Source: Mycobacterium sp. (GTDB taxonomy: Bacteria; Actinomycetota; Actinomycetes; Mycobacteriales; Mycobacteriaceae). Taken from it: a DNA stretch of 55,834 nucleotides. Both the position numbers and the translations under genes were made by a program. The stretch covers positions 1 through 55,834 of the forward strand of contig JAGYKK010000019.1 in NCBI GenBank assembly GCA_018401645.1, read 5' to 3'. A model generated the notes under the pieces. That model searched no databases. It had not been told where the DNA came from and saw only the letters and a list, made by a program, of their open reading frames with translations. This document shows positions 13,021-23,178 of this stretch, piece after piece (the stretch's first letter is position 1; each line of letters begins with the position of its first letter).

Positions 13021-14242
13021 ACGTGCCGCGCTGGCCTTTGGCTCGACGGCGCGCTGGGCCTCCCGGATCACCGGCCGTGGTGCCGGAGCCATGATCGGCG
13101 GCTTGGTCGCGATGACCCTGGACCCCTCGATCCTGAGACAGCTGGGCGCTGGGCGCCGCTGCGCGATCATCACCGGCACCAACGGCAAGTCCACCACCAC
13201 CGGGATGGTGGCCGCCGCCCTGTCCGCCCTGGGGTCGGTGGCGACCAACGGCGAAGGCGCCAACATGGATGCCGGTCTGGTTGCGGCCCTTTCCGCCGAT
13301 CGCGGTGCCACCCTGGCGGCTCTCGAGGTGGACGAGATGCACGTGCCGCATGTCTCCGACGCCGTCAATCCGGCCGTCATCGTGCTGCTGAACCTCTCCC
13401 GCGACCAACTTGACCGGGTGGGCGAGATCAACCACATCGAGCGCACCCTGCGCACCGGCCTGTCCCGTCATCCGGGCGCCGTCGTCGTGGCCAACTGCGA
13501 CGACGTGCTGATGTCCTCGGCCGCTTATGACTGCCCCCACGTGGTGTGGGTGGCTGCCGGCGGCGGCTGGTCCGGCGATTCGGTGAGTTGTCCGCGCAGC
13601 GGTGAGGTGATCGTGCGCGAAGGCCGGAATTGGCACTCCAGCGGAACGAATTTCCGGCGGCCCGCGCCACAGTGGTGGTTCGACGACGAAACGCTCTACG
13701 GCCCGAATGGCCTGGCACTGTCGATGCGACTCGCTCTACCCGGATCAGTCAACCGCGGCAACGCCGCACAGGCGGTCGCGGCAGCGGTCGCGATGGGTGC
13801 CGACCCGGCGGCGGCGGTCGCCGCGGTCTGCGGGGTCGAAGAGGTCGCCGGTCGCTACCGCACGGTGCGGATCGGCGACAAACACACCGCCCGACTGCTC
13901 TTGGCGAAGAATCCGGCGGGCTGGCAAGAAGCCCTGTCGATGGTTAACAAAACTGCTGCGGGAGTGGTCATCGCGGTAAACGGCCAGGTGCCCGACGGCG
14001 AGGATCTGTCGTGGCTGTGGGACGTGCGCTTCGAGCACTTCGGCGGGACTGCCGTCGTCGCGGCCGGGGAGCGTGGAACCGACCTCGCGGTCAGGCTCGG
14101 CTACGCAGGCGTGGAACACTCACTGGTTCACGACACCGTTGCGGCCGTCGAGTCCTGTTCGCCCGGGCACGTCGAAGTGGTCGCCAACTACACCGCGTTC
14201 CTTCAGTTGCAGCGGGCGCTGGGACGCGCGGGTGCCCGGTGA
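12947..14242 (+). CDS. murT: Lipid II isoglutaminyl synthase, MurT subunit
   Basis: The Mur-ligase-like subunit that, with GatD, amidates the D-glutamate carboxylate of lipid II at the cytoplasmic membrane. Key motifs are ITGTNGKSTTT (ATP-binding P-loop), ALEVDEMHVPHV, LNLSRDQLDRVGEI and the C-terminal MurT domain with KNPAGWQEAL. Start choice is unusual: a 15-bp unit (atgactgaaccgggg) is repeated so that in-frame ATGs lie at 12947, 12962, 12977, 12992 and 13007. The M. tuberculosis protein aligns from the last one (MTPRGRAALAFG), giving 411 residues; I list the outermost ATG (431 residues). It overlaps gatD by four bases (GTGA). Confidence 0.95.
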   Translation: MTEPGMTEPGMTEPGMADPGMTPRGRAALAFGSTARWASRITGRGAGAMIGGLVAMTLDPSILRQLGAGRRCAIITGTNGKSTTTGMVAAALSALGSVATNGEGANMDAGLVAALSADRGATLAALEVDEMHVPHVSDAVNPAVIVLLNLSRDQLDRVGEINHIERTLRTGLSRHPGAVVVANCDDVLMSSAAYDCPHVVWVAAGGGWSGDSVSCPRSGEVIVREGRNWHSSGTNFRRPAPQWWFDDETLYGPNGLALSMRLALPGSVNRGNAAQAVAAAVAMGADPAAAVAAVCGVEEVAGRYRTVRIGDKHTARLLLAKNPAGWQEALSMVNKTAAGVVIAVNGQVPDGEDLSWLWDVRFEHFGGTAVVAAGERGTDLAVRLGYAGVEHSLVHDTVAAVESCSPGHVEVVANYTAFLQLQRALGRAGAR

Positions 14243-14952
14243 CGGACGCGGTGCGCATCGGCCTGGTGCTGCCCGATGTGATGGGCACCTACGGCGACGG
14301 TGGCAATGCCGTGGTGCTCCGCCAGCGATTGCTGCTGCGCGGGATCGCCGCTGAGATCATCGAGATCACCCTTGGGGATCCGGTGCCGGAATCACTGGAT
14401 CTCTACACCCTCGGCGGCGCCGAGGACTACGCCCAGCGTCTGGCCACCACGCATCTGCGGCGCCACCGGGGACTGCAACGCGCGGCGGACCGGGGCGCGC
14501 CGGTACTGGCGATCTGCGCGGCGATCCAGGTGCTGGGACATTGGTACGAGACCGCCGCCGGTGAACGAGTCGATGGGGTCGGCCTGCTGGACCTCACCAC
14601 ATCCCCGCAATCGGAGCGCACCATCGGCGAGGTGGTCTCCACCCCGTCGGTCGCGGGACTCACCGAGTCGTTGACCGGATTCGAGAACCATCGCGGAGGA
14701 ACGGTTCTCGGGCCCGATGCCCGGCCGCTGGCAACAGTCATCAAGGGCGCCGGCAACCGCAAGGGGGACGGTGTCGACGGCGCGGTACAGGGCAGCGTGC
14801 TGGCGACCTATCTGCACGGGCCGTGTCTGGCCCGCAACCCCGAGTTGGCCGACCTGCTGTTGACCCGGATCACCGGCCCGCTGCCGCCATTGGAGCTACC
14901 CGAAGTGGATCAGTTGCGCCGAGAGCGGCTGGCCGCACCGCGCCGCATGTGA
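14239..14952 (+). CDS. gatD: Lipid II isoglutaminyl synthase, GatD glutaminase subunit
   Basis: A 237-residue class I glutamine amidotransferase-like protein that releases ammonia from glutamine for MurT. The nucleophile is C93 in PVLAICAAIQVLG and the catalytic histidine is H193 in TYLHGPCLARNPELAD; the N-terminus LVLPDVMGTYGDGGNAVVLR is the family signature. It starts with GTG 14239 whose last bases overlap the murT stop (GTGA), so translation is coupled and the complex can be made in balance. It is often annotated CobQ-like, but its pairing with MurT makes the peptidoglycan role clear. Confidence 0.95.
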   Translation: MTDAVRIGLVLPDVMGTYGDGGNAVVLRQRLLLRGIAAEIIEITLGDPVPESLDLYTLGGAEDYAQRLATTHLRRHRGLQRAADRGAPVLAICAAIQVLGHWYETAAGERVDGVGLLDLTTSPQSERTIGEVVSTPSVAGLTESLTGFENHRGGTVLGPDARPLATVIKGAGNRKGDGVDGAVQGSVLATYLHGPCLARNPELADLLLTRITGPLPPLELPEVDQLRRERLAAPRRM

Positions 14953-15059
14953 CAGCTCGTGTATGTTAGCTGAGCGCTATCTCGCCTTTGCTGGATCCCG
15001 GATTTCCGGCCCCGGTGAATGCCGCGCAGCCCAGTCGCCCACCACGAAACGAGTCATCC

Positions 15060-16031
15060 GTGATCGCCCTCAGCCGCTCCCTGACCGCCGCCGGAACCGC
15101 CCTGATGGGCGCGAGCCTGATCGCCACGTCGGCCTCGGCCCCCGTCGAGGTGGCAGTCCCGCAACTCAGCGACGCCGCGATCAGCCTTCAGGCCTCGGTG
15201 CTGGATATCTTCACCTTCCCGGCGGTCCAGCAGGCCATTGTCAACGAGGTGGAATACGCCGCACTGTGGGCGGCGGGACTTGCCCAGAGCGGGATCGGGG
15301 TCAGCCAGTCCCTCGCCGCCGTTCTACCGACCCTGATCACGGCTACCCAGCAGATCTTCGCCAGAGACCCCCTCGGTGCGCTCACCACCGTTGAGGACGC
15401 CGCCCTCGGCGCCGCCGAGGCGATCCTGGTTCCGCTCGTCGCATCCAGAATCGACATCGGCCAGATCCAGCTCGCAGTCGAGTCAGCATTGCTTCTGGCC
15501 CGCCCGGTGGCGGCAGTTGAACTCGGTGCGGGACTGTTCGCCGCCTTCGACGCGGTCACCCGCGCGGTGATCACGGCCGGGCAGAACTTCGTCAACGCCG
15601 TGCTGTCACTTAACCTCGGCAACATCGTCGCGGCCACGGTCGACGGCGTCCGGGACGTGGTGACCTCGTTCGGTACCGCCGGCCAGGATGCCGTCAACGG
15701 CATCGTGGCTGCTCAGACCACCCTGGCGCTGGCATTGGCGGAGCGGCCCGTGCCGATTCCGGTGGCGGCTGTCGCGCGCAGCGCTTCGGCGGCCGCTTCC
15801 TCAGTTCCCTCCGCTCGGGCGACGGGGGCGGCTGCGGCTGCCGAGACCGCTGCGGCAGCCGAGACCGCTGCGGCTGCGGAGGCCGCTACGGCCGCCGGGG
15901 TTAAGACCGCGGTTGTTGCTGAGGTAGTGGCTGCTGAACCCGGAGAGGCCGCGCGCGAATCGGCGGCACCGGGCGCTTCGACCGCCGACTCCGCTCCGCG
16001 GCGGGCGGCCGCACGGACGACGCGTTCCTGA
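15060..16031 (+). CDS. Secreted Ala-rich protein of unknown function
   Basis: A 323-residue protein I do not recognise by function. GTG 15060 starts MIALSRSLTAAGTALMGASL, a typical signal peptide with likely cleavage after SASA. The middle (about residues 30-225) is a string of hydrophobic, helical segments rich in Ala, Val and Leu. Residues about 235-323 are almost only Ala, Glu, Thr, Ser and Pro, including the near-repeat AAAETAAAAETAAAAEAATA encoded by tandem gct-gcc-gag-acc units, and look like a disordered cell-wall-spanning tail. Related proteins of this style occur repeatedly in mycobacteria. Upstream codons from 14988 are open but give no signal peptide. A second protein of similar style may start at the right end of the window. 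Confidence 0.7.
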   Translation: MIALSRSLTAAGTALMGASLIATSASAPVEVAVPQLSDAAISLQASVLDIFTFPAVQQAIVNEVEYAALWAAGLAQSGIGVSQSLAAVLPTLITATQQIFARDPLGALTTVEDAALGAAEAILVPLVASRIDIGQIQLAVESALLLARPVAAVELGAGLFAAFDAVTRAVITAGQNFVNAVLSLNLGNIVAATVDGVRDVVTSFGTAGQDAVNGIVAAQTTLALALAERPVPIPVAAVARSASAAASSVPSARATGAAAAAETAAAAETAAAAEAATAAGVKTAVVAEVVAAEPGEAARESAAPGASTADSAPRRAAARTTRS

Positions 16032-16180
16032 TTCCGCCGCTGCCGCCGATGCCGGGTCCACGACACGGACCGGACCCACTCCGAAGCGGTCCGCGCGTGG
16101 GGCTGCCGCTTCGTAAATCTCGGATACCGGTTGCCGCCGACCGGCTTGTTTTAGCGCGACTACCGCGGGGCGACCGTTGG

Positions 16181-16792
16181 TCAGACCATCGCCCGACGGC
16201 CGGCGAGTGCACGGCCCAATGTCAGTTCGTCGGCGAACTCGAGATCGCCGCCCATCGGCAAACCCGATGCGATACGGCTGACGGTGAGACCCGGGATATC
16301 CCGCAGGATGCGCAGAAGATAGGTGGCGGTGGCTTCGCCTTCGGTGTTGGGGTCGGTCGCGATGATCACCTCGGTGATATCCACTCCGTCGACCCGCTCC
16401 CCAATCCGGTTGAGTAACTGGCGAATCCGTAACTGATCGGGACCGATCCCAGACAGTGGATCCAATGCGCCGCCCAAGACGTGATAGCGCCCGCGAAACT
16501 CCCTGGTGCGCTCGACGGCCTGGACGTCCTTGGGTTCCTCGACCACGCACACCTGCGTCCCGTCCCGTCGGGCGTCGGCGCAAATCCGGCAACGCTGCGC
16601 CTCGGAGACGTTTCCGCACATATCGCAGAACTGCACACCGTCGCGGACCCGCGCGAGCACGGCGGTGAGCCGATCGATGTCGGTCGGCTCCACGGAAAGC
16701 AGGTGGAAGGCGATCCGCTGAGCGCTCTTTGGCCCGATGCCCGGCAACTTGCCGAACTCGTCGATCAGGTCCTGAACAGGACCCTCAAACAT
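16181..16792 (-). CDS. recR: Recombination protein RecR
   Basis: RecR loads RecA at single-strand gaps with RecO/RecF. The 203-residue product has every family element in order: helix-hairpin-helix [17 protein letters not shown] (residues 16-32), zinc finger cysteines C56, C59, C68 and C71 ([16 protein letters not shown]), and a Toprim domain beginning [14 protein letters not shown] with [14 protein letters not shown]. It follows ybaB with an 11-nt gap, the usual ybaB-recR operon. Confidence 0.97.
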   Translation of the reverse strand: MFEGPVQDLIDEFGKLPGIGPKSAQRIAFHLLSVEPTDIDRLTAVLARVRDGVQFCDMCGNVSEAQRCRICADARRDGTQVCVVEEPKDVQAVERTREFRGRYHVLGGALDPLSGIGPDQLRIRQLLNRIGERVDGVDITEVIIATDPNTEGEATATYLLRILRDIPGLTVSRIASGLPMGGDLEFADELTLGRALAGRRAMV

Positions 16793-16803
16793 GACGGGTC
16801 AAG

Positions 16804-17214
16804 TCAGGACTCCGGCAGCGGTCGGCCGCCCGCTGCGGCCAACGGACCCAGGATCGACTTCACCGTTTCCCGCATGGTCTCAGCGGCGTTGTCGAGGGCA
16901 CCGATGATCAGGTCCTGCAGCGTTTCGACATCAGCGGGGTCTACGACACTCGGGTCGATGCGGACGGCAATGACCTTGCCCTGCCCGTTGAGCGTGACCT
17001 CGACCAACCCGCCGCCGGCCTGGCCCTGCACTTCGGTCTGAGCGATCTGTTGCTGGGCCGCGAGTAAGTGCTGCTGCATGTGCTGTGCCTGGGACAGAGC
17101 CGCCTGCAGTTCACCCAGGGCTTGCTGGGCCTGCTGGGCTTGTTGAGCCTGCTGAGCCTGCTGGCCAAACGCGCCCAGGTCACCGGGGTCACCGGGGGTA
17201 ATTCCGGGTTGCAT
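16804..17214 (-). CDS. YbaB/EbfC family nucleoid-associated protein
   Basis: A 136-residue DNA-binding nucleoid protein of the YbaB/EbfC family. The N-terminus is Gln/Ala-rich with a QQA triplet repeated five times (about residues 18-32), then a long coiled-coil-like helix, then GGGLVEVTLNGQGKVIAVRI, the family core, and the C-terminal ALDNAAETMRETVKSILGPL. ATG 17214 has AAGGAGA at good spacing and gives the expected N-terminus MQPG; the frame is open far upstream without likeness to the family. First gene of the ybaB-recR pair; it is divergent from the amidase gene across 91 nt. Confidence 0.95.
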   Translation of the reverse strand: MQPGITPGDPGDLGAFGQQAQQAQQAQQAQQALGELQAALSQAQHMQQHLLAAQQQIAQTEVQGQAGGGLVEVTLNGQGKVIAVRIDPSVVDPADVETLQDLIIGALDNAAETMRETVKSILGPLAAAGGRPLPES

Positions 17215-17305
17215 GACGGTCTCCTTGCATCTCGGTCTCGACTTCGTTGCGGCTTGGCGTTTCACCCCACCGGTGACTTCCCAGCCTAGTCGCCGAGGGT
17301 TTACC

Positions 17306-18082
17306 GTGACGCCCGTGCTGAAGATCGCCCTCGGTCGTGTCGTGGCTGCAACATCGATCGGCGCGTTGCTGGCAACCGCGTCGCTGCCCGCACCCGATGC
17401 CGGTGCAGCACCGGCCGGCGGCGTCGCCGGCATGATCGTGTTCCTCGACCCGGGCCACAACGGCGCCAACGACGCCTCAATGACCCGACAGGTCCCCACC
17501 GGACGCGGCGGTACGAAAGATTGCCAGACCAGCGGGACCGAGACCGTCAGTGGCTACGCCGAACACACTTTCAATTGGGACACCGTCTTGCGGATCCGCG
17601 CGGCGCTAAGCCAGCTGGGGGTGCGCACCGCGATGTCCCGCGGCAATGATGACGCGGTCGGGCCGTGCGTCGACGAACGCGCCGCGATGGCCAACGCCCT
17701 GGCCCCCAACGCCGTGGTGTCGATCCATGCCGATGGCGGTCCGCCCACCGGGCGCGGATTCCACATCCTGTATTCCAGTCCCCCGCTGAATCAAGCTCAG
17801 GCCGGCCCGTCGGTGCAGTTCGCCCGGATCATGCGGGATCGGCTCTCTAACTCCGGGATCCCACCGGCGACTTACATCGGTTCCAATGGTCTCAACCCGC
17901 GGACAGACATCGCGGGACTCAATCTGGCCCAATACCCGTCCATCCTGGTTGAACTGGGCAACATGAAGAACCCGGTGGATTCGACATTGATGGAGGGCAT
18001 TGAGGGACGTCAGAAGTATGCGAACGCCGTCGTGCAGGGCGTGGTCGCATTCCTGCAGACCCAACCGCCCCGGACGAGCTGA
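17306..18082 (+). CDS. Peptidoglycan N-acetylmuramoyl-L-alanine amidase (Rv3717-like)
   Basis: A 258-residue zinc amidase (Amidase_3 fold) that cuts the bond between N-acetylmuramic acid and L-alanine of the peptide stem outside the membrane. A signal peptide covers about residues 1-34 (VVAATSIGALLATASLPAP...AA). Likely zinc ligands are the His of FLDPGHNG, the Glu of SGYAEHTFNWD and the His of VVSIHADGG; the catalytic Glu is in ILVELGNMKN. It lacks a separate cell-wall-binding domain, like the M. tuberculosis homologue. GTG 17306 is chosen because it directly precedes the signal peptide. Confidence 0.93.
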   Translation: MTPVLKIALGRVVAATSIGALLATASLPAPDAGAAPAGGVAGMIVFLDPGHNGANDASMTRQVPTGRGGTKDCQTSGTETVSGYAEHTFNWDTVLRIRAALSQLGVRTAMSRGNDDAVGPCVDERAAMANALAPNAVVSIHADGGPPTGRGFHILYSSPPLNQAQAGPSVQFARIMRDRLSNSGIPPATYIGSNGLNPRTDIAGLNLAQYPSILVELGNMKNPVDSTLMEGIEGRQKYANAVVQGVVAFLQTQPPRTS

Positions 18083-18088
18083 CCCGCA

Positions 18089-18529
18089 TCAGCCCTCAAC
18101 CTCTTTCTTGAGGTTCGCGAGCACCTCGCCCTGAATCCTGCGTAACCCCACGGGCGCGAAGACCCGCTCGAAGAAACCTTTGACTCCGGTCGCCCCCGTC
18201 CAGGCGGTCTTCACCGTCACGCTGGAACCGGCGGCGCCGGCCGGGGCGACCGTCCAGTTGGTGACCAGCGATGAGTTGGCGTCCTTCTCGATGACGGTGC
18301 GCCCAGCGATATCGACAGCGGCGCGCACCTCGCGTGACCGCGACTGGGTGGCCTGAAGTTTCCAGCTTGCGACGGTGCCTTCACCGTGGCCACCCTGCAA
18401 CACCTGGTAGTTGCTGTAGTGCGGCGACAGGATCTTCGGGCGCATCACCCGATAATCGGCGACGGCGTTGAGCACGACGCCGGGCTCGGCGTCGATCAGG
18501 ATGGTGCTGGATGCACTGACCCGTGCCAT
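18089..18529 (-). CDS. SRPBCC (polyketide cyclase/START-like) family protein
   Basis: A 146-residue protein with the SRPBCC helix-grip fold, as in M. tuberculosis Rv3718c. Visible elements are the first strand and helix ASSTILIDAEPGVVLNAVADY, the VASWKL and NWTVAPAG strands, and the long C-terminal helix GVKGFFERVFAPVGLRRIQG that closes the hydrophobic pocket. The ligand is unknown. It lies 23 nt downstream of the dnaX stop on the same strand. The two genes that separate the homologues in M. tuberculosis (Rv3719, Rv3720) are not present. Confidence 0.85.
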   Translation of the reverse strand: MARVSASSTILIDAEPGVVLNAVADYRVMRPKILSPHYSNYQVLQGGHGEGTVASWKLQATQSRSREVRAAVDIAGRTVIEKDANSSLVTNWTVAPAGAAGSSVTVKTAWTGATGVKGFFERVFAPVGLRRIQGEVLANLKKEVEG

Positions 18530-18552
18530 CAGACTCCTCGTCAGGTCCCGGT

Positions 18553-20500
18553 CTAGCCGTCGATCCGACGTGCGCCGAGTTCACTTTGCAACAGTTCCAG
18601 GGCGACCTCTTCAGGATCTCGGCGGGGCGCAGCGTCATCGTCGACACCGACCTCGGCGATCATGCTGTCCTCTTCGGCCCGCTGGGCGTCGGCGGGATCC
18701 GATTCGGGTTCCGGGCCAACGAGATCAGCCACCAAACCCTGCTCGAGCACACCGAACTCGCATCGCACCCGCCAATCCACACCGAGGGCATCCTTGAGCG
18801 CATCACGGATCACGTCGGTGTTGCGCTGCTCGCTCAGCCGCTTGGCCAGCGGAGCGGATTCGTGCGCGAGAATTAGCGTGCCGTCCTCGACGGCCCGCAC
18901 GACGGCTCCGGCCAACATCACCTCGGTGGTGCGGCTGCGTTCGCGCACTTTGTCTCGCACCGTCGACCACATGGAGCTGAACCGCCGCCGCGCTTGGCTC
19001 GGCCGACCCACCCGCCGGACCGTCGGCGTCGACACCGCCGGAGGCGCGGGTTCCGCGGGTTCGGGCCTGACCCGGGTTCGACCACTGGGGTTGCGGCAGG
19101 GCCGCGGCGTCGGGGGAAATCGCCGGCGAGACCTGCGGCGGTGCGGGTTCCGCGACACCCTGGTGTCGGGGCTTCACTCGGGGTCGGGGTCACCCGGGGT
19201 CGGGCGACACACTGGAGTCGGGGCGACACTCGGGGTCGGGGCGACACTGGGGTCGGGGCTTCATTCGTGTTCGGGGCGGCCTGAGTCTTGCGGGGCGTAT
19301 CGCCGGTCGGTGGCCGGCGCAGCCGCACTCATCGCGACCTTCGTCGGCCGGGACTGTGATGTCCAGCCGAGTCTGATGCGCTCCGAGGCGTTGCAGCAAT
19401 GCGGACTCGGTGTCGCTGGCCGAGGGCAGCAGCAACTGGGCGCACACCACCCCAGCAGTAATCGCGGGCGGCTGCGCCGCGCATCTCCCCCAATCCGTGA
19501 TGCACCACCTCGGCGTATCGGCCAGCGTGGCGGACCGACCCGGGTCGCTTGCTCGCGCATCCGGTCGAGATATCGCCGGGGCGTCCACGACGCCGCGACT
19601 CGCTGCGTCGGGAACAGCCTGCAGCACAATGAGATCGCGGAAGCGTTCCAGCAGATCGATAGCGAATCGGCGGGGGTCGTGCCCGGCGTCGATGACCGAT
19701 TCGATTGCGTCGAACAGTGCTGCGGCATCGCCGGCGGAAAGCGCATCGACGGCGTCGTCGATCAGGGCGACATCGGTGACCCCAAAGAGTGCCAGCGCCC
19801 GCGGGTAGTGCACCCGGTTGCCAGCACCGGCCAGCAACTGGTTTACACGCTGGAGAGTGTCGCGGGGTAAACCGCCGCCGGCCTGAATGACCAACGGGAA
19901 TACCGCACGTCGACCTCGACGGATTCAGCGGCAAAGGGGCCGTATTCGATGAGGCCGCGCATGGCCTGGCGGTGCCAGCAGCCGGAACGGTAATGGTGCG
20001 TTCGCGAACGGATGGTGGGCAGCACCTTCTCCGGTTCGGTGGTCGCGAACACGAAGATCAGGTGGTCAGGCGGTTCCTCAACGATCTTGAGAAGCGCGTT
20101 GAACCCGGCGGTGCTCACCATGTGCGCTTCGTCCACGATGAAGATGCGGTAGCGCGACTGCGCGGGAGCGTAGAAGGCGCGGTCCCGAAGATTCGGGTCG
20201 TCCACGCCACCGTGGCTGGCAGCGTCGAGTTCCACGACGTCCACCGATCCGCCGCCGCGGCGCTAGGGCGAGACAGGAATCGCAAATCCCGCAGGGCGCT
20301 CTGAGTCGGTCCCTGCTCATTGGTCTCAACGACCGGGCCAGGATGCGCGCCGAGGAGGTCTTGCCACAGCCCCGGGGGACCTGAGAACAGATATGCATGG
20401 CTGATCCGGCCGGCGGCAAGGTCGACAGCGGTTCGTGACGTTCCTGGCCGACTACCTCAGCGAAGTGTCGTGCTGGTTTGGTACTTCGATAGAGCGCCAC
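18553..20500 (-). pseudogene. dnaX: DNA polymerase III subunits gamma/tau, frameshifted (probable sequence errors)
   Basis: The clamp-loader ATPase of the replicase, spread over all three minus frames. GTG 20500 starts MALYR; the Walker A motif PRGCGKTSSARILARSL, zinc cysteines CGICDSC, VVELDAASHGGVDD, the Walker B region FIVDEAHMVSTAGFNALLK, and ATTEPEKVLPTIRSRTHHY are all readable. Later pieces include GVTDVALIDDAVDAL and DPRRFAIDLLERFRDLIVLQ. From about 19000 down to the stop at 18553 the tau C-terminal domain (SMWSTVRDKVRERSRTTEVM onward) is in one clean frame. A Pro/Thr-rich linker with tandem DNA repeats sits at 19171-19262. Total span is 1948 nt, not a multiple of three. dnaX is essential, so I infer reading errors rather than loss. 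Confidence 0.92.
19171..19262. repeat. Short GC-rich tandem repeats in the dnaX linker
   Basis: A G-rich unit of roughly gtcggggcgacact is repeated several times with variable length (ggggtcggggtcacccggggtcgggcgacacact...). On the minus strand it encodes a Pro/Thr/Ser-rich linker (EAPTPVSP-like units) between the ATPase and C-terminal domains of dnaX. Repeats of this kind are expansion-prone and also hard to sequence. Confidence 0.65.
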
Positions 20501-20550
20501 CAGCAGGCTAACGAGAACGCCGGACGAGAAGGCCCGGCTTCGAAGACCTC

Positions 20551-21838
<1,288 letters not shown>

Positions 21839-21885
21839 GCGCCTTCGTCAACGCCGTGGATCGGGCCAGCGCCCGGCGAGAAGCT

Positions 21886-21966
21886 GGGACCCTGCGTTCC
21901 GCCAGAGCCTGCTGGACTCCTGCTGCCTTCCAGCCCTGGGGAGTTCCGTTGACGCCGCGCGGGTCC
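21886..21966 (-). ncRNA. ffs: Signal recognition particle RNA (small bacterial type)
   Basis: On the minus strand a segment carries the conserved SRP domain IV hairpin: CAGG-GCT-GGAA-GGC-AGCAG around 21920-21938, with the GGAA tetraloop (complement of ttcc at 21928-21931) and the asymmetric internal loop that binds Ffh. Outer pairing of GGACCC (21961-21966 complement) with GGGTCC (21887-21892 complement) supports a helix of about 80 nt; the real ends may lie some bases outside. The position, between the aminotransferase and a tRNA-Ser, agrees with the location I recall for ffs in mycobacteria. Bulges in the stem may reflect lost bases in this low-quality stretch. Confidence 0.7.
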
Positions 21967-22044
21967 GACCTGCGTAATACCCGGACCCTGGGAGCAGGAC
22001 AGCCAGCCGGTCGGGCACCGCCGGAGTCGGCTACCATCATCGAC

Positions 22045-22124
22045 GGAGGATTCGCTCAGGCCTATGGCGTCACCGGAACGCGGTTGGGTTAATAGCCCCT
22101 CAGGGTTCAAATCCTCATCCTCCG
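22045..22124 (+). tRNA. tRNA-Ser(GGA), several bases missing
   Basis: Acceptor strands GGAGGAT (22045-22051) and ATCCTCC (22117-22123) pair perfectly, with discriminator G at 22124. The D arm, the anticodon-side sequence CCGGAACGCGG, a long variable arm TTGGGTTAATAGCCC typical of serine tRNAs and a T loop TTCAAAT are present. The reading CGGAAC places anticodon GGA. The span of 80 nt is about nine short of a class II serine tRNA: the anticodon stem is damaged and the T stem is AGGG/CCT where AGGGG/CCCCT is expected. This looks like shortened homopolymers in the sequence rather than a dead gene. Confidence 0.8.
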
Positions 22125-22379
22125 CACCGTCCGAGGTGCGACCAAAGCCAACGGTGGTGCCGTGCACCCTCGGACCACAACTGCCGAGGAGTGAATGCAG
22201 CGCCGCGCCGCGGACAGCACTGCACCCTCGCGTTGTTCGTAAGCGCCCCTTTACATCGTGTTCATGATACCGCGATGGTGGGTACTGACCGGCGATTCGT
22301 TGAATCACGCGGCCACGGTCGGGAGGATCGTGGCCGGGTTGCCCATCGCTGCGCCGCGGTGCCGATCATGCTCATTTGC

Positions 22380-23050
22380 GTCGTGCGCTGCAACCGGTTT
22401 TCGCACTGAACTCGCACTGCGGGATGCAGGCATGGTCGGCCGTCCTGCACATAGTGGCGGGCGCCTTGACGTCCCCGCGGCGGTAGCGAGACTTGCTCAG
22501 TCTGGAGGCTGTGGGCCCCTGGCTGTCTGCCGTCTACGGCGCGGCCGCAGCCATCGCGCTACTCGGGATTCGTGAGACGGTCGCGGGTCGCCGAGAAGCC
22601 CCCGCTGAAGCCAAGCCCCCACAGCCCGACAAGCCCCTGAAAGAGAAGCGGGCGAAGTGCCGCGGACGCAAACGGGGCAGCCTGACCGAGGACTCCGCGA
22701 CCTGACGACACCCTCGACCCCGAAGATTCCGTCGCGAGGCGCCCGAGGTGTCGGAGGACTCCGAGAGACCTCCGCCCCAAACAGGGACGCGGAGGTCGTC
22801 GAGACCAACTCGATGGAACTGGAAGTCGGCGAGATACGGCTCGTCGAAACCGACGTCAGAAATCGACACCGTTGAAGCCGACACCGTTGAGACCGACACC
22901 GTTGAGACCGACACCGTTGAGACCGACACCTGGTTGAGACTGACACCGTTGAGACCCGACACCATCGAGACCGACACCATCGAGACCGACACCGCGCCGG
23001 GCGACACCGCGCCGGGCGACACCGCGCCGGGCGACACCGGGATCAGTTGA
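22380..23050 (+). pseudogene. C-terminal part of a probable MFS-type transporter with acidic VETDT-repeat tail
   Basis: The stretch reads in shifting frames as a hydrophobic, transporter-like C-terminus. The best pieces are a possible FRTEL(R)...G loop near 22400, VARLAQSGG(W)GPLAV and YGAAAAIALLGIRETVAGRR near 22530-22590, which resembles the last helices of MFS metabolite:proton symporters. A basic/Pro stretch (EAPAEAKPPQPDKPLKEKRAK) follows and then a tail of about 12 pentapeptides (VETDT, IETDT, APGDT) ending GIS and a stop at 23048-23050. Frames shift at least twice. The upstream tRNA leaves too little room for a full 12-helix protein, so it is a fragment or large parts are missing. The family call is tentative. 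Confidence 0.4.
22865..23040 (+). repeat. 15-bp tandem repeat array encoding (E/P)TDT/GDT pentapeptides
   Basis: About 11.7 copies of a 15-bp unit starting gacacc: gacaccgttgagacc (and one gaagcc variant), then gacaccatcgagacc twice, then gacaccgcgccgggc three times. Two units are 17 and 16 bp long; together they add three bases, so the reading frame recovers. On the plus strand it encodes VETDT-, IETDT- and APGDT-type repeats at the end of the preceding gene. Confidence 0.85.
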
Positions 23051-23178
23051 TACGGAGAAGACCGGCGGCCTGCGCAACAAGCGGCCCACCGGCAGCGCCG
23101 CCGCTCGCCCTGTTGATCGGGGACGGTCAGCAACATGGTTGAGACCGGGGTGCGCCTAACCCTGATGAGCCCGGACGT

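Noticed and set aside
18662..19870. 402-codon open frame on the plus strand opposite dnaX
   Set aside because: Antisense of readable DnaX segments; open only because of the G-rich repeats and high GC.
22865..23040. Direct repeats considered as a CRISPR array
   Set aside because: Units are 15 bp with no spacers and encode an in-frame pentapeptide; no cas gene is nearby.
22497..23136. Pentapeptide-repeat protein (VSVST, GVGLN patterns) on the minus strand across the repeat array
   Set aside because: A 15-bp repeat is open in several frames; the plus strand continues the transporter-like sequence and ends with a natural stop, so the minus reading is taken as a shadow.
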